Assembly: GCA_039920745.1 (NCBI GenBank)
Contig: JBDSDD010000062.1
Coordinates: 50,320-114,319 of the forward strand
Direction of reading: 5' to 3'
DNA length: 64,000 nt
Origin: Scleromatobacter sp039920745
GTDB lineage: Bacteria; Pseudomonadota; Gammaproteobacteria; Burkholderiales; Burkholderiaceae_C
Part shown: positions 50,627-59,634 of the stretch, in pieces
How positions within the stretch are numbered: the stretch's first letter is position 1
How the letters are laid out: each line of letters starts with the position of its first letter
Position numbers and translations under genes: made by a program
The notes under the pieces: model-generated
Seen by the model: the letters and a program-made list of their open reading frames with translations, nothing else
Database searches by the model: none
Told to the model about the DNA's origin: nothing

Positions 50627-52684
50627 TCACCAGACCCGCACCCGCTTGTCCGGCGCGATGTACAGCGCATCACCCGGCTTGATCCCGAACGCCTTGTACC
50701 AGCCGTCGATGTTGCGCACGACGCCGTTGACGCGGAACTTGCGGTAGCTGTGCGGGTCGCTGGTGGTCAGGCGGCGGATGGCCTCGGGTTGGGTCTTGCC
50801 GGCCCAGGCCTGGGCCCAGCCGAGGAACACGCGCTGGTCACCGGTCAGGCCGTGCAGCACCGGTGCGGGCTTGCCGTGCAGGGACGCGTGGTACGCATCG
50901 AGCGCGATCGCCAGGCCGCCCAGGTCGGCCAGGTTCTCGCCCATCGTCAGGCCCGGGTTGATGTGCAGGCCGGGCACCGGCTCGAACTGCGCGTACTGCG
51001 CGCCCAGCACGTCGGTGCGCGCCTTGAACGCGTCGGCGTCCGCGGGCGTCCACCAGTCGCGCAGGACGCCGTCGGCGTCGACGGTGCGGCCCTGGTCGTC
51101 GAACTGGTGCGTGATCTCATGGCCGATCACGCCGCCGACGGCGCCGTAATTGATGGCCGGGTCGGCGGCGACGTCGAAGATCGGCGGCTGCAGGATGCCG
51201 GCCGGGAACACGATGTCGAGCAGGCTGCCGCTGTAGGCGTTGTTCGTCTGCGGCGTCATGCCCCAGTCGCCGCGGTCGACCGAGCCCTTGCTGCGCTGGA
51301 CGGCGAAGATCCAGTCGTCGGCGGCGGCCGAACGGATGTCGGCCATCAGGTCGTCGCGACGGATCGTGGTGCCTGCGTAGTCGCGCCACTTGTCGGGGTA
51401 GCCGACCTTGATCGTGACGGCGTCGAGCTTGCGCAGCGCCTCGGCCCGGGTCGCCGGGCCCATCCAGGCCAGCGTCTCGATGTGCGCGCGGAACGCCTTC
51501 TTGAGGTCGACCGCGAGCGCCGTCATGCGGGCCTTGGCGACGGGCGGAAACCAGCGCTCGGCGTAGACCTGGCCGACCGCCCATTGCAGCGTGCCGAAGC
51601 AGGCGTGCGGGTCGCTGTCGCAGCCTTTGCCTGCGACGACGACGAGGCCGCGTTTCCAGCGCGGCGCCTGCTCGGCCTGGCCCTGCAGCGCCTTGCCGTG
51701 GAGCTCGAACGAGGCCGCGGTGAACGCCTTGGGCAAGTAGTCGGCGGCGGCGTCGGCGGTGCGGAACGCCATCCAGGCCTTGGTCGTAGCCAAAGGCGCC
51801 GCGGCGACTACCGCGGCGATCTTCGGGAACGCGGTGTTCTGCGCCGCGATCAACGTCGAGCGGTCGCCCAGTTGCGCGGCTTGCAGGAACTCGGGCCAGG
51901 CGAACGCGGGCGCCAGCGCCTGCAGCTCCGCGCGCGAGACCGGGTTGTACTGGGCGACGACGTCGCGCTGCTGCACCTTGGTCCAGCTGACCTCGGCGAT
52001 GTGCGTCTCGAAGGTCAGCACGTCGGCGGCGGCCGCGTCGGCGTCGGCCCAGCCGGCCAGCGCCAGCATCTTGGCGATGTAAGCACGGTAGGCGGCGCGC
52101 TGCGTCTCGTACGCGGGCTTGGTGTAGTAGTCGATGTCGGGCAGGCCCAGGTCGGCCTGCGACAGGTAGACCGAATAGATCGACGGCTTCTTCAAGTCGA
52201 CGTCGATCTGGACGGCAAACGGGCTCGGGTAGAGATCGATGGTGGAGCGACCCATCAGCGTCGTCAGCGCCGCGAGGTCGGGCGCCGAGCGGATCGCGTC
52301 GAGCTCGAGCGCGATCGCGCCCACGCCCACCTGCTCGATGCGCGCCTCGTCCATGTAGGCGGCGTAGAACGCGCCGACCTTGCCGTGCACGTCGGCGGGC
52401 TGCTCGGCCACGTTCTTCGAGAGCTCGTCGAGGATCGCGTGCAGGCGGGCGTCGATGGCGCGCGTCATGCCGCTGCGGCGCGACACGCTCGGCTCGTCGG
52501 CCGGGATCACGCTGCGCGCCAGGTAGTGGCCGTTGGCGTACTGGAAGAAGTCGTTGCCGGGCCTGGTGGCCGGATCGCGAGCCGCCAGGTCGAGGCCGAA
52601 GGGCGGATAGGCGGGCTTGACGTCGGCGGCGTGGGTGAGCGAGGCGACGGCGCACAGCGCCAGCGCGAGCAAGGTCTTTTTCAT
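50627..52684 (-). CDS. M13 family (neprilysin-like) zinc metallopeptidase
   Basis: 685 aa. Signal peptide (LLALALCAVASLTHA), then PFGLDLAARDPATRPGNDFFQYANG near residue 30 and the gluzincin site GGVIGHEITHQFDDQG around residue 520, with the third zinc ligand in LTMGENLADLGGLAIALDAY and a catalytic-like His-region toward the C-terminal VW end (KFRVNGVVRNIDGWYKAFG). M13 peptidases cut small peptides in the periplasm. The start MKKTLLAL was chosen over an upstream frame without ribosome site. Convergent with the RidA gene, 18 nt apart. Confidence 0.95.
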   Translation of the reverse strand: MKKTLLALALCAVASLTHAADVKPAYPPFGLDLAARDPATRPGNDFFQYANGHYLARSVIPADEPSVSRRSGMTRAIDARLHAILDELSKNVAEQPADVHGKVGAFYAAYMDEARIEQVGVGAIALELDAIRSAPDLAALTTLMGRSTIDLYPSPFAVQIDVDLKKPSIYSVYLSQADLGLPDIDYYTKPAYETQRAAYRAYIAKMLALAGWADADAAAADVLTFETHIAEVSWTKVQQRDVVAQYNPVSRAELQALAPAFAWPEFLQAAQLGDRSTLIAAQNTAFPKIAAVVAAAPLATTKAWMAFRTADAAADYLPKAFTAASFELHGKALQGQAEQAPRWKRGLVVVAGKGCDSDPHACFGTLQWAVGQVYAERWFPPVAKARMTALAVDLKKAFRAHIETLAWMGPATRAEALRKLDAVTIKVGYPDKWRDYAGTTIRRDDLMADIRSAAADDWIFAVQRSKGSVDRGDWGMTPQTNNAYSGSLLDIVFPAGILQPPIFDVAADPAINYGAVGGVIGHEITHQFDDQGRTVDADGVLRDWWTPADADAFKARTDVLGAQYAQFEPVPGLHINPGLTMGENLADLGGLAIALDAYHASLHGKPAPVLHGLTGDQRVFLGWAQAWAGKTQPEAIRRLTTSDPHSYRKFRVNGVVRNIDGWYKAFGIKPGDALYIAPDKRVRVW

Positions 52685-52913
52685 CGAGTCTCCCCTGGAT
52701 AGGTCGGGGATTGTCGTGCCGGAAAGCAGAAAGCAGACAACCCCGATCTTCACGCCCGGGTCCGTACCTGTTTGTCGATCGCTGGCGCCGTGTGCACCCG
52801 CGCGACTCGATCGTGACGGACGACACGACTGGCGGCCGAACGATGAGGTGGAGACGGATCAAGAAAATAAATTGATGTTACAAACTTGACTACAAACTAG
52901 GGGGTAGAGAGAC

Positions 52914-53078
52914 ATGCGACATGACCTGACCAGCGCTGCAGCATTTCCTGTCGCGACCGTCCTCTTCCTGGCCGCCGTTGTGGGTGTCATCTTCCTCGTG
53001 AGCTGGATCGCGGGGCGGATCACGAAAAACTATCCACCCATGTCCGAAGAGTCCGAGTGGGATGCCCGCAACGGCTAG
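52914..53078 (+). CDS. Small single-pass membrane protein (short ORF)
   Basis: 54 aa: a short N-terminus, one hydrophobic helix (VATVLFLAAVVGVIFLVSWIAG), a basic stop-transfer (RITKNY) and an acidic end (SEESEWDARNG). GGTAGAGAG lies before the ATG, and the 50 nt upstream are AT-rich (promoter-like). I do not recognise the family. It looks coding because the composition changes sharply at its ends, but length makes this uncertain. Confidence 0.5.
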   Translation: MRHDLTSAAAFPVATVLFLAAVVGVIFLVSWIAGRITKNYPPMSEESEWDARNG

Positions 53079-53186
53079 GGTGGGCTCAAGCGCCCATCGG
53101 CCGGCGGCTGGCTTTGCTCCGCCTCGTCCGCTGCGCGAGCCCCGCCTTGTTCAATCGGCTCGGATGGGCACGAGCCGATTGCGCGC

Positions 53187-54353
53187 CTAGCTTTGCAAGG
53201 CCGCGGTCTTCGGTGCCGCGTTGGCTTCGGCATCCTCGGCCAGCCGTGCGCGGCTGATGAACGAGAAATGCTTGCGCATCCGCAGGATCGGCTTCTCGAT
53301 GAAGTGCCACGAGAAGATCGAGAACAGGGCGATCAGCGGCAGGGCGATGAAGAACTGCAGAACCGCGCTGTGGACGCCTGGAAAGTTGCTGGCCGCGAGC
53401 TGTTGGAGTGGATACCCATAGAGGTATATGCCATACGAATAGTCGCCCTTCTTGAACACCGCGGGAGTCGGCACATTCGACACGCCGACGAACACCATCA
53501 GGTAGGCCAGCGCAGGCGCGGCGATCAGGTTCAGCAAGGGATATCCGATTTGTTGCGGGTATCCGGCAAACGAAACCAGGACGCATGTCGCGACGGCGAT
53601 CGCCGCATAGGTCTTACTGTAAGGAATTCGATCCTTGTAGCAGAACAGGATGATTCCCAGCAGGAAGCTGATCAGCAGGCGGGACTGGTGCGCGGTGAAG
53701 ATCTTCTCGAAGAGGCCCGCACCCATGAAGGCCGCGGTGCCGTCCATGAGGGGCGGCGCCGCCAGCTGGGCGATCAAGCCCACGCAAATCAATGCCGCGC
53801 TGAGGATCAGGATCGTCACGGGTCGCTTGAGCATCGACGTGAGCATGATGACCGCCATCACCGCGTAGCAAAGAAATTCCAGTGGCACCGTCCACAGCGA
53901 GCCGTTGACGATGTCGTTGGCATTCGTCTTGAAGACGCCCGGCAGCTCGTAGTTGATCAGCGCAACTATGTTTGTGAGGTAGTGCCAGGTCTGGCCGCGC
54001 GTCAGATAGGTGGCGGCGGGTAGGGTCGTCACCGCGAGGCCGAGCACGAACGCCGACAACAGTATTTCGACCGCGAGCGCAGGAAATATCCGAAGGCCTC
54101 TGTTCAGGAGGAAATCCGGAAGTCTCAGGCGTCTTGCACTGCCGGCGATCAGGAATCCGCTCAGGGCAAAGAACATGCTGAGAATCGCGTAGCCTGGAAA
54201 CCATGCGAACCGGGTGTGGTCGAGCCAGAGGCCTCCACGCACCATGGAGTTCGCGTGCCATCCCACGACGCCGACCGCGAGAATCAGGCGGAGGGCGTCG
54301 AATCCCTTGCCGATGCCACCACTCGCCTCAAGCCTCTTTCCGATAACTTCCAC
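53187..54353 (-). CDS. Acyltransferase 3 (OafA/YrhL-like) family membrane protein
   Basis: 388 aa, ~10 helices. FDALRLILAVGVVGWHANS (the family His) near residue 20, MFFALSGFLIAGSARRLRLPDFLLNRGLRIFPAL, NGSLWTVPLEFLCYAVMAV, and DYSYGIYLYGYPLQQL near the end. Transfers acyl groups (often acetyl) to sugars of surface or secreted glycans. Its coding DNA is visibly less GC-rich than its neighbours, and it lies beside a tRNA gene; acquisition by transfer is possible. Confidence 0.93.
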   Translation of the reverse strand: MEVIGKRLEASGGIGKGFDALRLILAVGVVGWHANSMVRGGLWLDHTRFAWFPGYAILSMFFALSGFLIAGSARRLRLPDFLLNRGLRIFPALAVEILLSAFVLGLAVTTLPAATYLTRGQTWHYLTNIVALINYELPGVFKTNANDIVNGSLWTVPLEFLCYAVMAVIMLTSMLKRPVTILILSAALICVGLIAQLAAPPLMDGTAAFMGAGLFEKIFTAHQSRLLISFLLGIILFCYKDRIPYSKTYAAIAVATCVLVSFAGYPQQIGYPLLNLIAAPALAYLMVFVGVSNVPTPAVFKKGDYSYGIYLYGYPLQQLAASNFPGVHSAVLQFFIALPLIALFSIFSWHFIEKPILRMRKHFSFISRARLAEDAEANAAPKTAALQS

Positions 54354-54550
54354 TGCGCCCGTCCCTCTCTTGATATACCGCGCTCAGTATGAAGGCGTAA
54401 CAGTCGCCACAAGCGTTGCCGCCTGGCGCAATGGCGCGATTGCTGAGGCATATGCACGCTGGGCGCCTGCGCTCGCATCGGAGACTCAACGGGGTGGGCC
54501 GCTGGAGAGGGCGCGGGAATCGTCCCGAAACCGTGATTCCGATCGACCAA

Positions 54551-54581
54551 CAAAAAAGCCCTCGCATCACTGCAAGGGCTT
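54551..54581 (-). terminator. Intrinsic terminator of tRNA-Asn
   Basis: On the minus strand: AAGCCCT, a 12-nt loop, AGGGCTT followed by TTTTG, 21 nt after the tRNA 3' end. A textbook rho-independent terminator. Confidence 0.9.
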
Positions 54582-54601
54582 GATTTGCTTCGCTTAAGGG
54601 A

Positions 54602-54677
54602 TGGCTCCCCGACCTGGGCTCGAACCAGGGACCTACGGATTAACAGTCCGGCGCTCTACCAACTGAGCTATCGGGGA
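54602..54677 (-). tRNA. tRNA-Asn (anticodon GTT)
   Basis: 76 nt with encoded CCA. Acceptor TCCCCGA pairs with TCGGGGA; D-arm GCTCAGTTGGTAGAGC; anticodon loop CTGTTAA with anticodon GTT at 54642-54644; TGGTTCGAGCCCA is the T-arm with TTCGA. All four stems pair. It is followed by a terminator. Confidence 0.98.
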
Positions 54678-54716
54678 ACTGCGAAGCCTCTCAGTATAAC
54701 CAGTTTTGCAAGAACG

Positions 54717-56858
54717 TCAAAACTTTGCTTCCACCGACGCGTGGAAAGTGCGTGCCTCGAGAGGGAAGAGATACGCGTGATCGTACTGGTACGGCGCCTC
54801 GCGCCAGGCGCGGCGGTTGAACACGTTGTCGACCCCGGCGCGCCACACCAGCGTTGTAGTGCCCAGCGACTGCGCGTAGCGCACGCCGAGGTCGAAGCGC
54901 GTCCAGGCGGGGATCTGCACGGTGTTGTCCGGCAGCACCTCGCGCTGGCCTTCCCAGGCCATGTTGGCCTGCACGCTGAGGCCCGGCAGTTGTGTGACCG
55001 CATACGACGCGAGCAGCTTCAGCGAACTGTCCGGGATGTTGGTCGGACGCAGGCCGTCGTTGGTCGCGATGGACGATTGCTCGCGGCGCACCTGCTGCAG
55101 CATCGCGGACGCGCGCAACGTGAGCGCACCCGTGCGCGTCTGCGCCTCTGCCTCGAGCCCGCGTGCGTGCGTCACGCCATCGTGCGCGAACATCGCGTCG
55201 GGCGCCAGCCCGACATTGTCCGCGTAGGCCTGCCTGATGTCGTAGGCGGTCAGGCCCCAGCTGTCCACGCCGGCGGCGTGTTTCCAGCCGGCCTCCCATT
55301 GGCGACTGAGCGTGGCGGGCAGCGGCTGGCCGTGGTTCTTGGCGTCGCCGTGCGTCGGCGCGATGGTGCTCTCCACGCCTTGACCCCAGCTCACGTAGAG
55401 CATGTCGGCGGCGCTGAGCTGGTGGCTCAGCGACAGCCACGGCGTCGTGAACGCCTGGCGGTAGCGCGTGTCGAACTCGGAGCTGCCGGTGGACGTCTCG
55501 GAGGACGAGCGATGCAGCGTCGAGTGGCGCACGCCGATCCATGCCGACCAGTCGTCGGCGATCTGCACGGTGTCGCGCAGGTACAGCTCGCTGCTGCTTT
55601 CGTTGCGGTTGGTGTTGGGCGAAGTCAGCGACGGATCGGACGGTACCGTCGCGCTGGCGTCGATGTTGCCGATGCCCACGAAGTTGTAGGCCTCGTCGTT
55701 GAAACGCGCGGTGAATCGCGTCTGCAGCACGCCGGCGCTCAGTGCGTGCTTGAGCGGGCCGGTGACGAAGCTGCCGGCCAGCGAGACGTCGAGGTCGCGC
55801 GTCTGGCGGCGTTCGTTGTCGCTGCGGAAGTCGTAGATCGCGTAGGTGCCGTCGCTCGCGAAGCGATCGCACGGATCGCAATCCGCATTCGCGCCGAAGG
55901 CGAATGCCAGATGGTCGTTGCTGACCAGCTGCTGCTGCAGCGCATGCACCTCGACGCGCCAGTTCGCGTCCAAGGCCTGCGTGTAGCGCAGCGACAGCGT
56001 GTTGCCCTGCGTCACCACCGGCAGCGACCACGGCTGGTCGTTGAGGTTGACCTTCGGGTCGATGGTGTGCGGGTTCGGCACGACGGGGCCCAGCATGCTG
56101 AACGCGGGCACGCTCGGCTGCGACTGCACGTTGTGCTCGAACTCGAGCTCGAGCAGTTGGTCGGCGTCGGGGCGCCAGTCGGTGGCGATGGATGCCGTGC
56201 GCGCATGGCCGCGGGCGTCACGCGCGTTCGGGGCCAGCTTGTCGGCCGACAGGTTCACGCGCGCGCCGAACTCACGGCGGGCGCCGAAGCGCTGGCTCAG
56301 GTCGGCGGCGATGCCCAGCGTGCCGGGCTGCACCCAACCCACCGTCACGTCGCGCAGGTCCTGGTCGGGGCGCTTGACGACCAGGTTGACCAGACCGCCC
56401 GGCGCGCTGGTGCCGGCCTGCGTGCCGCTGAGGCCCTTGAGCACCTCGATGCTGGACTTGTTGGCCAGGGACAGCACGGTCTCGGCGTTGATGGGCAGGC
56501 CGTCGCGACGGAAGTTGGTGCGGTTGTCGACCTGGAAACCGCGCACCGCGAAGGTCGTCCAGTAGCCGACCGCGTTGTACGAGTCGGTGAGGCTGGCGTC
56601 GATGCGCGTCAGGTCGGACAGCGACGTGGCGCCGATGTCGGCCAGCAGCCTGGTGTCGATGACGTCGGCCGGGATGGGCGTGCGCGCCAGTGGTTGCGCG
56701 AAGCCGGTGACGCCGGCGGTCTCGGAGACGCTGCGCGCCGTGACCTGCACGGTCTGCGCGGGCGCGGCGTCTTGCGCGCGCGCTGCACCCGCGAGGGCGA
56801 GGATGGCCGCGGTGAGCGGCGCGGGACGAAAATAGCGGAAACGAACAACGGAAGCCAT
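54717..56858 (-). CDS. TonB-dependent outer-membrane receptor, probably for thiamin or a precursor
   Basis: 713 aa. Signal peptide (LTAAILALAGAARA), TonB-box region (QTVQVTARSVSETAG), plug domain (IGATSLSDLTRIDASL, AVRGFQVDNRTNFRRDG, VLKGLSGTQAGTSAPGGLVNLV), then a 22-strand barrel ending in aromatic-rich strands (ARTFHASVEAKF). Sequence alone resembles siderophore receptors, but the leader carries a TPP riboswitch, so a thiamin-related substrate is the better guess. The start MASVVRFR has AAAGAG before it. The gene is monocistronic and ends next to tRNA-Asn. Confidence 0.88.
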   Translation of the reverse strand: MASVVRFRYFRPAPLTAAILALAGAARAQDAAPAQTVQVTARSVSETAGVTGFAQPLARTPIPADVIDTRLLADIGATSLSDLTRIDASLTDSYNAVGYWTTFAVRGFQVDNRTNFRRDGLPINAETVLSLANKSSIEVLKGLSGTQAGTSAPGGLVNLVVKRPDQDLRDVTVGWVQPGTLGIAADLSQRFGARREFGARVNLSADKLAPNARDARGHARTASIATDWRPDADQLLELEFEHNVQSQPSVPAFSMLGPVVPNPHTIDPKVNLNDQPWSLPVVTQGNTLSLRYTQALDANWRVEVHALQQQLVSNDHLAFAFGANADCDPCDRFASDGTYAIYDFRSDNERRQTRDLDVSLAGSFVTGPLKHALSAGVLQTRFTARFNDEAYNFVGIGNIDASATVPSDPSLTSPNTNRNESSSELYLRDTVQIADDWSAWIGVRHSTLHRSSSETSTGSSEFDTRYRQAFTTPWLSLSHQLSAADMLYVSWGQGVESTIAPTHGDAKNHGQPLPATLSRQWEAGWKHAAGVDSWGLTAYDIRQAYADNVGLAPDAMFAHDGVTHARGLEAEAQTRTGALTLRASAMLQQVRREQSSIATNDGLRPTNIPDSSLKLLASYAVTQLPGLSVQANMAWEGQREVLPDNTVQIPAWTRFDLGVRYAQSLGTTTLVWRAGVDNVFNRRAWREAPYQYDHAYLFPLEARTFHASVEAKF

Positions 56859-56931
56859 CGAACTCTTTCAAAGCGATGGCAGGGGAACGGAGTCGGGAAA
56901 ACCGGGACGCGAATGGCCACGGCGGTACGAC

Positions 56932-57060
56932 CGCTTCCCTGCGCGAGGATTACCTCGGGCCGACTTTGCGGTCGACCTGGTCGCTGGCGCCTGAGCGCTC
57001 GCGACCAATCAGGTTCAAAGGGACTTTCTCAGCCAGCCTCTCAGCCAGCACCCCTAGCGA
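56932..57060 (-). ncRNA. TPP riboswitch (THI element) in the TonB receptor leader
   Basis: Reading on the minus strand, in order: CTAGGGGTGCTGGCTGAGA (start of P1/P2 with the conserved GCTGAGA), AGTCCCTTTGAACCTGAT (the conserved ACCTGAT), a long variable P3 stem in which TGGTCGC pairs with GCGACCA, then AGGTAATCCTCGCGCAGGGAAGCG (conserved TAAT and CGCAGGGAA). All hallmark blocks of the THI element are present with proper order and pairing (AGGGG with the terminal CAGGGAA region/P1). It ends about 74 nt before the receptor ATG, in the place where a translation- or transcription-control platform would lie. In Burkholderiales such elements usually shut genes off when TPP is plentiful. Confidence 0.93.
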
Positions 57061-57139
57061 AACTCACCGCGGAACTGCGGCGAGCGGTTCCGATTGTGCC
57101 CCAAACGGGCGAATCCACGCCCGTCGGCTCGCGGCCTGT

Positions 57140-58579
57140 TCAGGCCTGCGTGTACGCCGTCTTCACGACCGTGTAGAACTCGGCCGCATAGCGACCCTGT
57201 TCACGCGCGCCGTAGCTCGAACCCTTGCGGCCGCCGAACGGCACGTGATAGTCGACGCCCGCGGTGGGCACGTTGACCATCACCATGCCGGCCTGCGAGT
57301 GGCGCTTGAAGTGCGTCGCATGCTTCAACGAGGTGGTGGCGATGCCGGCCGACAGCCCGAACGGCGTGTCGTTGGCCTGCGCCAGCGCCTCTTCATAGTC
57401 GCGCACGCGCGCCACGCTCACCACCGGGCCGAACACCTCCTCGCGATTGATGCGCATCTGCGGCGTCGACTCGGTGATCAGGGCAGGGCGCATGTAGAAG
57501 CCGGACTGGCCGTCGGCATTGCGCTCGATGGCCTCGCCGCCGAACGCCACGTGCGCGCCTTCGCCGCGCGCGATCTCCACGTAGTCCAGATCCTGCTTGA
57601 GCTGGGACGCGTCGACCACCGGGCCGATGTCCGTGCCGGCCTTGCGCGCGTTGTCGACCTTGAGCGTCTTCAGCTTGTCGATGACGCCGGCGACGAAGCG
57701 GTCGTGGATCGCGTCCGTGACGATCACGCGCGACGACGCCGTGCAGCGCTGCCCGGTGGAGAAGAAGCCGCTCTGCACCGCGCAGTTGATCGCCACGCCG
57801 AGGTCGGCGTCGTCGAGCACGATCATCGGGTTCTTGCCGCCCATCTCGAGCTGGATCTTGGCCATGCGCGTGACGCACGCCTGGGCGACCTTCTGGCCGG
57901 TGGCCACCGAGCCGGTGAAGGTGATCGCGTCGATGCCGCGATCGGCCAGCATCGTCGCTCCAACCTCCGAGCCGCGTCCCATCACCAGGTTCAGCACGCC
58001 CTGCGGCAGGCCGCTGCGCGACAGGATCTCGCACAGCGCCCAGACCGACGCCGGCACCAGGTCAGCGGGCTTGATGACGACGCAGTTGCCGTACGCCAGC
58101 GCCGGCGCCATCTTCCACGCGGGAATCGCGATCGGAAAGTTCCATGGCGTGATGATGCCGACGACGCCGATCGGCTCGCGCGTCAGCTCGACGCCCACGC
58201 CTGGCCGCACCGAGGCCATCGCTTCGCCGCCCGGCCGCAGCGCTTCGCCGGCGAAGAACTTGAAGATGTTGCCCGCGCGCTGGACCTCGCCGATCGCCTC
58301 GGGCAAGGTCTTGCCCTCCTCGCGTGCCAGCAGGTCGCCGAGCTCGGCGCGGCGCGCCAGGAGCTCGGTGCCGGCGGCGTCCAGGATGTCGAAGCGATGT
58401 TGCGGCGTGCTCAGGCTCCACGCGGCAAACGCCTGGCGCGCGGCCGCGATCGCGGCGCGCGCCTGGGCCGCGTCGGCCTGTGCGTACTCGCCGACGAGGT
58501 CGCTGGTGTCGGACGGATTGACATTGCGCGAGACGCTGACGCCGGCGACCCATTCGCCGGCGATGAAGTTCTTGAACAT
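57140..58579 (-). CDS. 2-oxoglutarate semialdehyde dehydrogenase (aldehyde dehydrogenase family)
   Basis: 479 aa. NAD(P)-aldehyde dehydrogenase fold with GVVGIITPWNFPIAIPAWK (Rossmann/N-anchor), LEMGGKNPMIVL (catalytic Glu) and FFSTGQRCTASSRVIV (catalytic Cys). It follows kdgD by 19 nt, so it is expected to oxidise 2-oxoglutarate semialdehyde, made by KdgD, to 2-oxoglutarate. AAAGGAACGCC before the ATG. Confidence 0.93.
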   Translation of the reverse strand: MFKNFIAGEWVAGVSVSRNVNPSDTSDLVGEYAQADAAQARAAIAAARQAFAAWSLSTPQHRFDILDAAGTELLARRAELGDLLAREEGKTLPEAIGEVQRAGNIFKFFAGEALRPGGEAMASVRPGVGVELTREPIGVVGIITPWNFPIAIPAWKMAPALAYGNCVVIKPADLVPASVWALCEILSRSGLPQGVLNLVMGRGSEVGATMLADRGIDAITFTGSVATGQKVAQACVTRMAKIQLEMGGKNPMIVLDDADLGVAINCAVQSGFFSTGQRCTASSRVIVTDAIHDRFVAGVIDKLKTLKVDNARKAGTDIGPVVDASQLKQDLDYVEIARGEGAHVAFGGEAIERNADGQSGFYMRPALITESTPQMRINREEVFGPVVSVARVRDYEEALAQANDTPFGLSAGIATTSLKHATHFKRHSQAGMVMVNVPTAGVDYHVPFGGRKGSSYGAREQGRYAAEFYTVVKTAYTQA

Positions 58580-58598
58580 GGCGTTCCTTTGAAGCGGC

Positions 58599-59510
58599 TC
58601 ATTGCGGGCCGAGCTTGGCGATCAGCAAGCTCAGGGCGTCGAACTCAGAGCTCTTCAGCTCCGACAGCGGCGGGCGCACCGGCCCGGCCGTGTGGCCCAC
58701 GGCGGTGGCGCCGGCCTTGACGATGGACACGGCGTAGCCCTCGCCCTGGTTGCGCAGCCCGATGTAGGGCAGGAAGAAATCCTTGATCAAGCGGTTCGTC
58801 GTGGCGACGTCGCCGTCGACCTGGGCCCGGTAGAAATCCATCGCGGTCTTGGGGATGAAGTTGAAGACGGCTGACGAGTAGACCGGGCAGCCCATCGCGT
58901 TGTAGGCCCCCGCGAAGACCTCTGCGGTCGGCAGGCCGCCGAGGTAGGTGAAGCGATCGCCCAGCGTCTGGCGCACGGCGACGAACTTCTCGATGTCGCC
59001 CACGCCGTCCTTGAAGCCGATCAGGTTCGGGTTGCGCTCGGCCAGCACCTGCAGGCTGGCAGGCGTCAGTTTGCAGCCGGCGCGGTTGTAGACGATCACG
59101 CCGATGCGCACGCTCTTGCACACCGCGGTGACGTGCTCGACCAGGCCATGCTGGCTGCCTTCGGTCAGGTAGTGCGGCAGCAGCAGGATGCCTTGCGCGC
59201 CCAGACGCTCGGCTTCCTGGGCGTACTTGATGGCCAGCGTGGTGCCGCCGCCGGCGCCGGCGACGATGGGCGTGCGGCCCCGGCAGGTGTCGAGCGAGAC
59301 CTTGACCACCTCGCTGTACTCGTCCGGTTCCAGCGAGAAGAACTCGCCCGTGCCGCCGGCCGCGAACAGTACCGTGGCGCCGTAGGGCTGCAGCCACTCG
59401 AGACGCTCGGCAAACGGCTTGGGCGCGAAATCCAGGTTGGCGTCGAAGTCGGTCAGCGGGAACGACAGCAGGCCGGAACCGAGGACGGTCTTGAGTTCTT
59501 GGGGCGACAT
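58599..59510 (-). CDS. kdgD: 5-dehydro-4-deoxyglucarate dehydratase (KdgD)
   Basis: 303 aa. DHDPS/NAL-family TIM barrel: SGLLSFPLTDFDANLDFAP, GGTGEFFSLEPDEY, IGVIVYNRAGCKLTP (the usual Tyr) and LIGFKDGVGDIEK (Schiff-base Lys). It decarboxylates and dehydrates 5-keto-4-deoxyglucarate to 2-oxoglutarate semialdehyde. I chose the second Met (MSPQELK), which is the usual family start; an ATG five codons upstream is also possible. First gene of the two-gene operon, with an operator candidate 58 nt upstream. Confidence 0.95.
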   Translation of the reverse strand: MSPQELKTVLGSGLLSFPLTDFDANLDFAPKPFAERLEWLQPYGATVLFAAGGTGEFFSLEPDEYSEVVKVSLDTCRGRTPIVAGAGGGTTLAIKYAQEAERLGAQGILLLPHYLTEGSQHGLVEHVTAVCKSVRIGVIVYNRAGCKLTPASLQVLAERNPNLIGFKDGVGDIEKFVAVRQTLGDRFTYLGGLPTAEVFAGAYNAMGCPVYSSAVFNFIPKTAMDFYRAQVDGDVATTNRLIKDFFLPYIGLRNQGEGYAVSIVKAGATAVGHTAGPVRPPLSELKSSEFDALSLLIAKLGPQ

Positions 59511-59567
59511 CGGGTGCTCTTTCATGCGGAGGAGAGGACATGCTGCGAGATGCTCGTCTCTTTACTT

Positions 59568-59584
59568 GTCAGTCATCGTACAAC
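59568..59584 (+). promoter_or_regulatory. 17-bp operator candidate GTCAGTCATCGTACAAC before kdgD
   Basis: The same 17-bp element, with 15 of 17 bases equal, occurs inverted at 60422-60438 between the regulator gene and garD. It lies 58 nt before kdgD. Two such sites flanking a FadR-type regulator gene point to its operators. Confidence 0.68.
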
Positions 59585-59634
59585 CAAAGACGACACCAGA
59601 CTCAGGGGATTACCCGAGGCCCCGGTCCGCCGAT

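Noticed and set aside
54717..56858. Siderophore receptor as the function of the TonB receptor
   Set aside because: The TPP riboswitch in its leader points to thiamin; no Fur-like site seen.
54585..57176. Plus-strand frames opposite the TonB receptor
   Set aside because: They cross the tRNA and the TPP riboswitch and have no family pattern.
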